Positions 35,659 through 43,954 of a stretch of DNA of 64,000 nt are shown here, one piece after another (position 1 is the first letter of the stretch; every line of letters starts with the position of its first letter). Origin of the DNA: Methanolinea sp. (GTDB lineage Archaea; Halobacteriota; Methanomicrobia; Methanomicrobiales; Methanospirillaceae); contig JADFCY010000002.1 of NCBI GenBank assembly GCA_018263335.1, forward strand, positions 100,249-164,248, read 5' to 3'. The notes beneath the pieces were generated by a model that did not search any database, was not told the origin of the DNA, and worked only from the letters and a program-made list of their open reading frames with translations. The position numbers were made by a program, and so were the translations under genes.

Positions 35659-35865
35659 ATGATCAAGATCTATGTCCGTGAGCGCCAGAAGGTACGTGAA
35701 GGTGCAAAACAGCCGATGTTTCGTATCGTCGCGGTGACGGGGGGCCAGGTGCAGATAGAACTGACCCATTTCCGCAAGTTCGAGATCGAGCAGATTGCAA
35801 AGGATATCGGGGCCGAGGTTGTGTACCTGCAGGAGATCCCCGACGAAGAGAAGAAGAAAGCCTGA
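35659..35865 (+). CDS. Small uncharacterised protein, co-located with Mo/W genes
   Basis: 68 aa, mixed charge, no membrane segment: IKIYVRERQKVREGAKQP, then beta-like RIVAVTGGQVQIELTHFR and a helix EIEQIAKDIGAEVVYLQEI, ending in EEKKKA. I do not recognise the family. GGAG lies 8 bases upstream of ATG 35659. Its promoter carries the palindrome, and it is the first gene rightward of the operator, so a role in tungsten/molybdenum handling is suggested only by position. Confidence 0.55.
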   Translation: MIKIYVRERQKVREGAKQPMFRIVAVTGGQVQIELTHFRKFEIEQIAKDIGAEVVYLQEIPDEEKKKA

Positions 35866-36024
35866 GTGTAGACCATTACATTTCATTTTTATATTAAAAT
35901 CGCATCCCCGATTTTCATTTTGTATGCGTGTATCTCGATGAGAATCATGTGGTTTTTTTTGTTTTACTGCAGATGAACGTATTTTATTAGCTTTCTCTGC
36001 AAATAGATGCATTGAACTGATCTC
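35866..36024 (+). other. AT-rich gap before the winged-helix gene
   Basis: 159 bases with T-rich stretches (TGGTTTTTTTTG near 35950) that could end the small gene's transcript, and TATTTTATTAGC around 35979-35990, about 40 bases before the next start, as a TATA candidate. Confidence 0.35.
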
Positions 36025-36375
36025 ATGGCTGCATTGAGTATCGACCTCTTATTCACCGCTGCAATAAGGATCTTACTGGAAGAAGAGCGATCAATAACGA
36101 TAAACTGTTCTCTTGGAGAGATATGCATAAAGTTCCCTACCACGAGGCGGCTCGCTGAATTCCTGAAGGTCCCCCACTACTACGTCCTCCCTTACTTTGC
36201 CATGATGGAAGAGATGGAACTGGTGACAAGGGCCGAAAGGATTGGAATATTTACCACTGCCAACGGTACAAAAAAACTTGTGAAGATGATGTGCACCGAC
36301 TTCAGGAAGGAAGCATCTGAGGTGATAGGAGAGCCCCTTCTTGCCTACCTGGAAGCGAGGGTCCTCTCTCACTGA
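36025..36375 (+). CDS. Winged-helix protein, candidate Mo/W regulator
   Basis: 116 aa. The middle reads TTRRLAEFLKVPHYYVLPYF, a helix-turn-helix-like pair, followed by MEEMELVTRAERIGIFTTANGTKKLV, which has the strand-turn-strand of a winged helix. The gene lies between two copies of the ACTGGTATAY motif and directly before tupBC. It is therefore the best local candidate for the protein that reads the motif; no ligand domain such as a TOBE is present. Alternatives are an unrelated regulator or a non-DNA-binding winged helix. Confidence 0.58.
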   Translation: MAALSIDLLFTAAIRILLEEERSITINCSLGEICIKFPTTRRLAEFLKVPHYYVLPYFAMMEEMELVTRAERIGIFTTANGTKKLVKMMCTDFRKEASEVIGEPLLAYLEARVLSH

Positions 36376-36396
36376 TATACTAATTGGTATACCAGT
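36371..36396 (+). promoter_or_regulatory. Palindromic operator-like site before tupBC
   Basis: ATTGGTATACCAGT at 36383-36396 contains the perfect palindrome TGGTATACCA. ACTGATATAC at 36371-36380 looks like a third, imperfect half-site. A TATA-like TTTTTTAAAATC follows at about 36407-36418, so the site is just upstream of the core promoter, as at tupA. Confidence 0.6.
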
Positions 36397-36518
36397 AGAT
36401 TCCCCATTTTTTAAAATCAAGCCTTTTTAGAAGGAATACTGATTTATCGTTTCGTGGAGAATATACAGTAACTACGTCAGGCGCAGTCAATGCGCATGAC
36501 AAGAGCCGGGGGGCACTC

Positions 36519-37205
36519 TTGAACGAGATCATCGAAGGCTTCATCCAGGCAGGGGAGCTGATAATCAGTTTGGATCCTGAGGTGCTTGAGATCACCGCGA
36601 GGTCTCTTCTCATCTCCCTTGCCGCAACACTCATCGCGTCACTCATCGCAATCCCCATCGGCGGGTTCATCCATTTCAGGGAATTCGGGGGGAAGCGCGG
36701 CCTGATCACCATCATCCAGACGCTTTACGCACTCCCCACCGTCATTGCCGGGCTCTTCGTCTTCCTCCTCCTCTCAAGGGTCGGGCCGTTCGGGTTCCTC
36801 GGTCTCCTCTTCACACCGGTCGGGATGATCATCGGCCAGACCGTGCTTGTGATCCCTCTCATGGTGGGAATGACCCTCATCGCACTCTCCGGGGTGAAGC
36901 AATCGATCCAGGACGAGGTGGTGTCGCTTGGGGCGACCACTGCGCAGACGGTTGCGACGATCATCAAGGAAGCCCGGTTCGCGATCATGGGCGGAGTCAT
37001 CCTCGGGTTCGGTCGGGCGATATCCGAGGTGGGCGCAGCCATGATCATCGGCGGGAACATCCGCGGGTACACCCGGGTCCTCACCACCGCGATCGCACTC
37101 GAAACCTCGATGGGCAATATCGCGTTCTCGATCGCACTTGGGATCATCCTCCTCGTGATTGCGATGATTGTGACTGCCGCACTCTTCCTGGTGCAGGAGC
37201 GTTGA
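36519..37205 (+). CDS. tupB: Tungstate ABC transporter permease, TupB type
   Basis: 228-aa permease with five or six membrane segments. TupB-like blocks: QTLYALPTVIAGLFVFLLL, the cytoplasmic EAA-type loop DEVVSLGATTAQTVATIIKEA, and GRAISEVGAAMIIGGNI. It starts with TTG at 36519 after CCGGGGGG. tupC follows one base after its stop. The matching binding protein is presumably TupA at 11.1 kb. Confidence 0.86.
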   Translation: MNEIIEGFIQAGELIISLDPEVLEITARSLLISLAATLIASLIAIPIGGFIHFREFGGKRGLITIIQTLYALPTVIAGLFVFLLLSRVGPFGFLGLLFTPVGMIIGQTVLVIPLMVGMTLIALSGVKQSIQDEVVSLGATTAQTVATIIKEARFAIMGGVILGFGRAISEVGAAMIIGGNIRGYTRVLTTAIALETSMGNIAFSIALGIILLVIAMIVTAALFLVQER

Positions 37206-37206
37206 G

Positions 37207-38286
37207 ATGATCGAACTTGTTTCCGTCTGCAAGAGGTTTGGGGGAAAGGAGGTCCTGAGAGATCTCACCTTCAGTGTGCAGAAGGGTGAGATCTTTACTC
37301 TGATTGGGCCGAGCGGGACGGGAAAGACCACCATCCTCCGATTGATCAACATGCTGGACGATCCCACCTCGGGAACGATTTTGATCGACGGCCGGGATAC
37401 GAAGGCATCCGAAGGGGAACGGGTCATGCTTCGGAGGCGGATGAGCGTCGTCTTCCAGAAGCCTGCGGCACTCCGCGGGAATGTCTACGAGAACGTGGCG
37501 CTTGGGTTGAAATTCCGGGGTACCCCTGCCGGAGAGGTTCGCCAGCGGGTCAGTGAGGCACTGGGTCTCGTGGGCCTCGAAGGCTACGAGGAGAGGAACG
37601 CAACCACCCTCTCGGGAGGGGAGCTCCAGCGCGTGGCCATTGCCCGGGCGCTTGTCAGCCGGCCCGAGATCCTCCTCATGGACGAACCGACCGCAAACCT
37701 TGACCCCGGCTCAACCGAGCGGATAGAGAACCTTATCCTCACCCAGAACAGGCAATTCGGGACGACAATCGTCCTCTCCACCCACGACATGATCCAGGGC
37801 CAGCGGCTTGCAACCCGGATCGCGGTGATCCTTGACAGGGAACTACGCCAGGTGGGTGACTCCCGAGAGATATTCTACCATCCTGGGAGCAGGGAGGTTG
37901 CCCGAATGGTGGGAGTCGAGAATATCTTCGACGGCAGAATCATCGCAAACGAGGAGGGGCTGGCATCGATCGATGTGGGTGGCTTCACAATTTTTGCGAC
38001 CTGCCCTTACCCTGCAGGTTCATCTGTGACGGTTTTCATACGCCCAGAGGAACTGCTGTTGCTGGGAGGAGAGAAGGGGAGAAGCAGTGCACGAAACAAC
38101 CTTTTGGGGACAATATCCCGTGTCACACCGATTGGTCCCAATATCAGGATCCAGGTGGATGCAGGGGTCTTACTCGTTGCAGTGATAACCCGCCGATCGT
38201 ACGATGACCTTGGCCTCTCGCCTGGTGCACCTGTATATTGCTCTTTTAAGGCAAGCGCTCTCCATGTCGTGGAAAGAGTCCGCTGA
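37207..38286 (+). CDS. tupC: Tungstate ABC transporter ATPase, TupC type with TOBE domain
   Basis: 359 aa. Walker A GPSGTGKT, Q-loop VFQKPAA, signature LSGGELQR, Walker B ILLMDEP and switch His STHDM are all present. The last 90 residues form an oxyanion-binding TOBE domain (GTISRVTPIGPNIRIQVDAG, APVYCSFKASALHVV). TOBE domains on such ATPases can sense molybdate or tungstate and close the transporter. ATG follows the tupB stop by one base. Confidence 0.88.
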   Translation: MIELVSVCKRFGGKEVLRDLTFSVQKGEIFTLIGPSGTGKTTILRLINMLDDPTSGTILIDGRDTKASEGERVMLRRRMSVVFQKPAALRGNVYENVALGLKFRGTPAGEVRQRVSEALGLVGLEGYEERNATTLSGGELQRVAIARALVSRPEILLMDEPTANLDPGSTERIENLILTQNRQFGTTIVLSTHDMIQGQRLATRIAVILDRELRQVGDSREIFYHPGSREVARMVGVENIFDGRIIANEEGLASIDVGGFTIFATCPYPAGSSVTVFIRPEELLLLGGEKGRSSARNNLLGTISRVTPIGPNIRIQVDAGVLLVAVITRRSYDDLGLSPGAPVYCSFKASALHVVERVR

Positions 38287-38451
38287 TTCCTTCCTATCTC
38301 CCCCAGAAATTGATGCCTGGGGATCCGGCAGGCACAAAAAACGGCCTGCAGAGTGAACTGCAGACCCGGACTTCTGCCTGGCTGGAGAGCCCGTATCGGC
38401 TCCTGTACTGACCGGCACCCATTTCTCGCATAGATGACAATACATGATACA
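38287..38451 (+). other. Intergenic gap after tupC
   Basis: 165 bases; two CTGCAG palindromes (near 38346 and 38358) form a weak hairpin. No gene is supported. Confidence 0.3.
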
Positions 38452-39240
38452 ATGCGGTGCATCGCCCTTGCAAGCGGCAGCAAAGGGAACTGCCTTTACA
38501 TCGAGGGGAGTTCATCCTCCCTCCTCGTCGACGCAGGGCTCTCCCGGCGCGAGATCCTCTCCCGCCTGCACGCAGCCGGCGGGTCCACGGAGCACCTCTC
38601 GGCAATCCTCGTGACACACGAGCATATCGATCACATCGCCTCGGTCGAGGCCCTTGCACGCCACCTCTCCATCCCGGTCTACGCAACCGGCGGGACGCTC
38701 CTTGACCTCCTCGACTCCCGGCCGGCCCACAGGAACCCAATCCGGGCAGTGAGGGTGGATTACGGTGAACAGTTCATTGTCGGGGATTTCTCGGTCGAGG
38801 CGTTCGAGGTCTCCCACGATGCACGGGAGCCCTGCGGGTTCCTTGTCACCGAAAATGACCTGACAATCGGCTGCTGCACCGACACCGGCATGGTCAATGA
38901 CCGGATGATGAACTGCTTCTGCCGCTGCGACGCGCTTGTCCTCGAGAGCAACCACTGCCCGGAGATGCTGAAGAACGGCCCCTATCCTGAAGTGTTGAAG
39001 CGGCGCATCCGCTCACGGAGAGGACACCTCTCCAACCCCGACGCCGCACGGTGCGTCAACACCCTCTGCACGCGGGTGCACACGATCATGCTCGCACATT
39101 TGAGCGAGATGAACAACACCCCTGAAAAGGCGCTGGCAACGGCCAGGCAGAGCGCCGGCCTCTTCTCTTCAGACCTCGAGATCACCGTTGCCACGAATCC
39201 CGGCACCGGGCCGGCCTGGCCCCGGAGCATCAGGCTTTGA
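38452..39240 (+). CDS. Metallo-beta-lactamase-fold hydrolase, WalJ/YycJ-like
   Basis: 262 aa. It begins MRCIALASGSKGNCLYIEG, typical of the YycJ group, and has the metal motif THEHIDHI, the FEVSHDA segment and CTDTGM, which supply further ligands; AHLSEMNNTPEKA near the end is another family mark. Members are thought to be nucleases or phosphodiesterases. ATG 38434 six codons upstream is also possible. It is convergent with the TPR-like gene, with a strong hairpin between them. Confidence 0.85.
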   Translation: MRCIALASGSKGNCLYIEGSSSSLLVDAGLSRREILSRLHAAGGSTEHLSAILVTHEHIDHIASVEALARHLSIPVYATGGTLLDLLDSRPAHRNPIRAVRVDYGEQFIVGDFSVEAFEVSHDAREPCGFLVTENDLTIGCCTDTGMVNDRMMNCFCRCDALVLESNHCPEMLKNGPYPEVLKRRIRSRRGHLSNPDAARCVNTLCTRVHTIMLAHLSEMNNTPEKALATARQSAGLFSSDLEITVATNPGTGPAWPRSIRL

Positions 39241-39261
39241 CAAGGCATCAGGTGGGTGGAA

Positions 39262-39285
39262 GAAAGGGGGCCAAAACCCCCTTTC
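39262..39285. terminator. 9-bp hairpin between convergent genes
   Basis: GAAAGGGGG-CCAAAA-CCCCCTTTC is a perfect 9-bp stem with a 6-base loop. The rest of this 276-base gap contains a 14-bp palindrome CCTGCCGCGGCAGG (39405-39418) and an eight-T run near 39440. It looks like a two-way termination region; no gene is seen. Confidence 0.6.
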
Positions 39286-39516
39286 AGTGTTCTTCTGGTC
39301 CAGGTTCCAGAGTGCAGGGGCGATAGAATGCGCGCTCTCATCCGGGACTGTCGTCCACCCCGGTAGGCCCCAATATCTTGCCTCTAATGACATATGATGG
39401 GCGGCCTGCCGCGGCAGGGTGGGACGGGTCACAGTGTGATTTTTTTTCGTATCGGTTGGGAGGAGTGAGAGGAGAGCCTCTGATTCGATTTCACCTTTGG
39501 ACTCGCCAGGAAGACC

Positions 39517-40710
39517 TCACCCTTCCTTCATCTTCAGCAGCTTGAGGCTGTACATGTCGATCGAATCAAGAAAGAGCTTCTTTGCGGATTTCGACCGCTT
39601 CTCGTCTTCTGAGAAGATATCCCCCATCAGGTACTCGAGCACGCCGAGGTAATAGCCGAGTGCCGGGAGTTTCTTTTTTGTATCCTCAAGCATGACCTCC
39701 GCCTCAGCCTTTCTTCCGGATATGATCATGAACGAAAGATCGAGCATCAGGACGATGTGGGCCGGCATCTTCTTTGTGAGGGCAGTACTCCGGAACTTCT
39801 GGTAGGCGGACTCCTGGGAAGAGATGATGGAGAGCTGCAGGCCATAATACAAGGGCTCGAGTTCGTCAGGGTGCTGTTGCATCATCTGACGCACCACGGC
39901 GGTCGCCCCTCCCGCATCCCTCCCTTCCAGCTTGAAGTGGTAGAGGTCCCGCAGGAAGAACATGTCGTTGTAGTAACGCTCGGACGCAATTTTGAGGAGT
40001 TCTCCTCTCATCTCCCTGTTCCCGTCCTTCTTTGCCTTCTCGAGGCCGATCTTTAAGTATTCGGGCTCGTTCGGGAACCAGTCGATGGCAAGCCGGATCA
40101 TGAACCAGAAGATCTTGTTTACCCGGAGTTCCTGGACCACCTGCGGGAACCGGAGGCGATTCACCGGGGGGCGAAGCCGGGCGAGCTCGATCATCTGCTC
40201 CCTTGCGCTGAGCGCCATCGCACTCGTGGTCGACTTGTCGGGTTTCTTGTCAGGGGGCAGTTCAAGCGAAGAGAGTTCATAGTAGCAGAAGGCGATCGCG
40301 GTGCAGACCATCGCGTCGACTGTCCTGTACTTCTTGAGTACCTCGATCGCATCCGTGTACTTGCCGTTGTCGATCAACTTGATCCCAAGCACGATATCGA
40401 ATATGGCCCTTCCGGTGTACTTCCGTTTTACCCGTGTCGCATGCCGGAAGAGCTTCTCGATGTACTCGATATCGGTAGAACGCCTGCTCTCTTCGAGGAC
40501 TTTTACGGTCACGTCATCGATGAACCGGTCGTATGCCTGGTCGGGGATATCGGGATAGCTCTTCTCCAGGATCGAGACGACGTGGCCGAAGAAGATGGGG
40601 AGGTTTGAGTCAATCTTCTCTGAATTCTTCTCGATGTACTCCATCATCTCCCGCTTGGTCTGCCCCATCTTCTGCTCGACGAGGGCATCCGGGATCCACT
40701 CCTCCGGCAT
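39517..40710 (-). CDS. Conserved helical repeat protein (TPR-like)
   Basis: 397-aa cytoplasmic protein with helical repeats, for example GRAIFDIVLGIKLIDNGKYT and ALVTALRY-like pairs DAMVCTAIAFCYYELSSLEL. A charged N-terminus (EEWIPDALVEQKMGQTKREM) and a C-terminal region with MLDLSFMIISGRKAEAEVM are notable. I recognise the general repeat type but not the function. The start at 40710 (MPEEWIPD) is preferred to an upstream ATG, because the extra N-terminal residues look non-conserved. It is divergent from DNA ligase. Confidence 0.6.
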   Translation of the reverse strand: MPEEWIPDALVEQKMGQTKREMMEYIEKNSEKIDSNLPIFFGHVVSILEKSYPDIPDQAYDRFIDDVTVKVLEESRRSTDIEYIEKLFRHATRVKRKYTGRAIFDIVLGIKLIDNGKYTDAIEVLKKYRTVDAMVCTAIAFCYYELSSLELPPDKKPDKSTTSAMALSAREQMIELARLRPPVNRLRFPQVVQELRVNKIFWFMIRLAIDWFPNEPEYLKIGLEKAKKDGNREMRGELLKIASERYYNDMFFLRDLYHFKLEGRDAGGATAVVRQMMQQHPDELEPLYYGLQLSIISSQESAYQKFRSTALTKKMPAHIVLMLDLSFMIISGRKAEAEVMLEDTKKKLPALGYYLGVLEYLMGDIFSEDEKRSKSAKKLFLDSIDMYSLKLLKMKEG

Positions 40711-40857
40711 TATGTACAGGAATAACCCGTGAGAATATAAGAACGTTGATGCAACGTGAGAGGGATCCGGCACTGACTCGCCGGGTTGATGCGCACCCCT
40801 CCCAGGGGGGAACCCTTATCCTCGCCGAAAGTGACTATTCTCCACATCCATGCAATC

Positions 40858-42522
40858 ATGAAGTTTGCTGAATTTGCGAGGATCTGCGAGGAGATAGAGG
40901 GAATATCGGGACGCCTGGAGATGACCGACGCAATCTCCCGCGTGATTTCAGGGCTCGACGAGATCGACCTCCCGATCTTTGTCCAGTTTGTGACAGGGAA
41001 GATCTTTCCTGACTGGAGCCCCCTCAAGATAGGGATTGGCCCAAACCTCCTCTACGATGCGATCACGCTCATTGTCGACGGCACCAGGAGCGACGTGATT
41101 GGGGAGATCAATCGGCGCGGGGACGCAGGACTCGCGGTCCAGGCGATCCTCGAGCAGAAGAAGATGTCGCGTAGGTCATCAAGGGGAGCAACCATCCAGA
41201 CCCCGCTCTTTTCCCAGGAACTCGACCTCGCGGGGGTCTACAGGAACCTCGAGAAGATTGCCCGCCAGGGTGGGCGTGCCTCCCAGCAGGAGAAGTTATC
41301 CCTCATCCAGAGCCTCTTTCAGAACGCATCGCCCCTGGAAGGCCGTTACCTCGCACGCCTCCTCATGGAAGACCTGAGGATCGGGGTTGGTGAGGGAATT
41401 ATCCGGGATGCCATCGCCAGGGCCTTCTCTGTCGACCCCCGCGACGTAGAGCACGCATACCAGGCAAGAAATGACCTCGGCGAGGTGGCGATGCTCGCAC
41501 GGGCCGGGGAAAAAGCCCTGCGGGAAGTGCGCATCATGCCGTTTCACCCGGTGAAGATGATGCTTGCACAGCAGGGGACCATCCCAGGCGCGATTGAGGA
41601 GAACGGGACGGTTGCCGCCGAGTACAAGTATGACGGCAGCAGGTTCCAGTTCCACAAGGCAGGTGAAGAGCGCAGGATCTACTCAAGAAAACTCGAGGAT
41701 GTCACCGATGCCCTCCCCGATGTGCTCAGGGTTCTCGGCGGGGCGACGACCCACGACGTGATCCTTGACGGGGAGGTGATCGCGGTCAGGGATGGAAAAC
41801 CCCTCCCGTTCCAGACCGTGCTCCGACGGTTCCGAAGGAAGCACGGGATCGAGGAGATGCAGAAGGAGGTGAAAGTCCAGCCGTTCGTCTTCGATATCCT
41901 CTACCTCGACGGCGAGACGCTGATCGACCTCCCCCTTATTGAGAGGAGGGCTCGCCTGCTGTCCGTCCTCTCTGATCATGTCGCGCCCCAGGTGGTGAGC
42001 GGCGATCCCGGAGAGATCGAGAGGGTCTACCAGGAAAGCCTTGCCGCGGGTCACGAGGGACTGATGGTCAAAGTGCTCTCATCCCCCTACACCCCTGGCA
42101 TCCGCGGAAAGAACTGGCTGAAGATCAAGCCGTCCGTCGACACCCTGGACCTTGCCGTCGTCGGGGCCGAGTGGGGTGAAGGGAAGAGGGCCCATGTATT
42201 CGGCTCGTTCCTGCTCGCATGCCAGGACCAGGGAGAGCTCACTGCCGTGAGCAAGGTCGCGACAGGCTTCTCGGATGAGCAGCTCGCGGAGCTCCATGAA
42301 CTCCTCTCAGACCACGTCATCTCGGAATCGGGCAAAGAAATCCAGTTGGAGCCGTTCCTGGTATTCGAAGTGGGGTACTCGGAGATCCAGGAGAGCCCGA
42401 ACTACGAATGCGGATATGCCCTCCGGTTCCCCCGGTTCATCCGTGCCCGGGACGACAAGGGGATCGCAGATATCGAGACTCTTGACGGGATACGGGAACG
42501 CTATCTCCGTCAGAAAAAGTGA
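40858..42522 (+). CDS. lig: ATP-dependent DNA ligase
   Basis: 554 aa, normal for archaeal replicative ligases, which seal nicks during replication and repair. The N-terminal DNA-binding domain is followed by motif I EYKYDGSR, where the lysine is adenylated. Further motifs are ILDGEVIAV (III), FDILYLDGE (IIIa), GHEGLMVK (IV) and WLKIKPS (V). The C-terminal OB fold contains [12 protein letters not shown] and [15 protein letters not shown] 40858 ([12 protein letters not shown]) gives the family N-terminus. A small hairpin follows the stop. Confidence 0.96.
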   Translation: MKFAEFARICEEIEGISGRLEMTDAISRVISGLDEIDLPIFVQFVTGKIFPDWSPLKIGIGPNLLYDAITLIVDGTRSDVIGEINRRGDAGLAVQAILEQKKMSRRSSRGATIQTPLFSQELDLAGVYRNLEKIARQGGRASQQEKLSLIQSLFQNASPLEGRYLARLLMEDLRIGVGEGIIRDAIARAFSVDPRDVEHAYQARNDLGEVAMLARAGEKALREVRIMPFHPVKMMLAQQGTIPGAIEENGTVAAEYKYDGSRFQFHKAGEERRIYSRKLEDVTDALPDVLRVLGGATTHDVILDGEVIAVRDGKPLPFQTVLRRFRRKHGIEEMQKEVKVQPFVFDILYLDGETLIDLPLIERRARLLSVLSDHVAPQVVSGDPGEIERVYQESLAAGHEGLMVKVLSSPYTPGIRGKNWLKIKPSVDTLDLAVVGAEWGEGKRAHVFGSFLLACQDQGELTAVSKVATGFSDEQLAELHELLSDHVISESGKEIQLEPFLVFEVGYSEIQESPNYECGYALRFPRFIRARDDKGIADIETLDGIRERYLRQKK

Positions 42523-42524
42523 GC

Positions 42525-42541
42525 AGGGCAGGGGATGCCCT
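42525..42541 (+). terminator. Hairpin after DNA ligase
   Basis: AGGGCA-GGGGA-TGCCCT stem-loop two bases after the lig stop. The remaining gap to the convergent gene at 42713 (about 170 bases) holds nothing recognisable. Confidence 0.4.
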
Positions 42542-42712
42542 CCCGCTGATGGCTCTTCTCATATGAACGGGAGGGGGCATTCTTTCCACTGGGCGTTGGC
42601 TGTTCATACGCCTTGGATCAGGCAAAATAGTCCCCAGGCACCCTTCTGGGCCCAAGGTTCATACTCGCTGGGAAGCTCAATGCCCCCGCAACAGGGCAGG
42701 AAAGGGGAATGG

Positions 42713-43789
42713 TCACTCCAAAGGGGGTTTTCGGATCTCTGCCCTGTTGCGAATGGCTCCGATGATGCGACTGACACACTCGTCCCAGGAAATATTTCCC
42801 TCTGGAATGAGATGCGAGACCTCTTTTCCAAGGTCATCGTCGGAGACCCCCTGAGCAATCGCCAGGAGCGACCCTTCCGCATACCGTTCCGGCACAATCT
42901 TATCGCTGTCTCCATCAACGATGCCAAGAACGGGGATGCCAAGATGCGCCCCGATATGCCCGCAGACTGCGGTGGTATCGTCTCCGACTGTCACCATCCC
43001 GCAGACATCACCCTCGCCGATCTCCTGGTAGAGGTGGTGCCCGCAATGGTCAATGAAGATCACCCTTCCCGTACAAGCCCGGCGTCGAGCGGGAACGGGT
43101 GACCTCGACCTGAGGTTTCCCGTCTTGCACCAGGCACGGCTCACATCCACAGGGCCGGCCCTCTCCAGTTTCTCAAGGCCATGCGGCTTGATCCTGACTC
43201 CCGACACCGCGATGACCTTCCCCCGGTCGGAACGGATGACAACCTCGGGGCCTGTTGCGGTCCCTATTACGATCCCGTTGACAAATACCGCTTCCCCGGG
43301 GAGGCAACCCTGAATGATCCGGATTCCCTGGTCAAGGGAACGAACAGGAGCAGTTCTCTCAATGATTTGATACCCGGTCCTCTCCGAGATGTCGACTGCA
43401 ATGGCATCGGCATTCCTGTTCCAGCAGATGACCTCCCCGCATGCGCATTCCACCTGGATAAGCCCCTCCCCTCCTACGCGGGAGGCGACCATCCCTCCGA
43501 ATATTCTCCCCGAATCAGGGATTTTTCCCTGGTTCGCGAGGAAACCCGGCTCCCCGAGTGCCCGTATCACAACGCTCGGGGGAACGCACATGAATTGGCA
43601 CGGAATGCCGGATTCTTCCGCCGCGGCCCTTGCCATGACACCGGCGACCAGGATCCGCTTCGGAGAGAGCACCTCCGCAAGCCACGCGGCGTTTCCTGAA
43701 TCAAAGATCTCGGGTCCATGCAGGACCATCACCATCTGGCGGACCCCTGCAGGACCGTCTCCTGAGCTGGAGGTATCATTCCTTTCCAT
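42713..43789 (-). CDS. DUF2117 archaeal protein
   Basis: About 358 aa, a family limited to methanogens and relatives and of unknown function. Marks are MVLHGPEIFDSGNA at the beginning of the conserved part, PKRILVAGVMARAAAEE, VIFIDHCGHHLYQEIG (His-rich, possible metal site), TVGDDTTAVCGHIGAHLGIPVLGIVDGD and a cysteine-containing ECACGEVICWNRN. ATG 43789 has GGTGA 8 bases upstream; starts at 43735 or 43729, just before the conserved HGPE block, are also possible. Confidence 0.75.
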   Translation of the reverse strand: MERNDTSSSGDGPAGVRQMVMVLHGPEIFDSGNAAWLAEVLSPKRILVAGVMARAAAEESGIPCQFMCVPPSVVIRALGEPGFLANQGKIPDSGRIFGGMVASRVGGEGLIQVECACGEVICWNRNADAIAVDISERTGYQIIERTAPVRSLDQGIRIIQGCLPGEAVFVNGIVIGTATGPEVVIRSDRGKVIAVSGVRIKPHGLEKLERAGPVDVSRAWCKTGNLRSRSPVPARRRACTGRVIFIDHCGHHLYQEIGEGDVCGMVTVGDDTTAVCGHIGAHLGIPVLGIVDGDSDKIVPERYAEGSLLAIAQGVSDDDLGKEVSHLIPEGNISWDECVSRIIGAIRNRAEIRKPPLE

Positions 43790-43954
43790 GCGCAGTTTCA
43801 CCCGGGTATCGCCTCGTCCGTTCATTGAACCGTCATACCTCGTGCGATGACCTCTCAGACCACTTTGGAACAGCGTTGCCCCCTGCAAAATCTATCATGA
43901 GACACGCGTTCCGCCTGCTGGGACCTTTTCATCATGGACGAACAAAATATTCCC

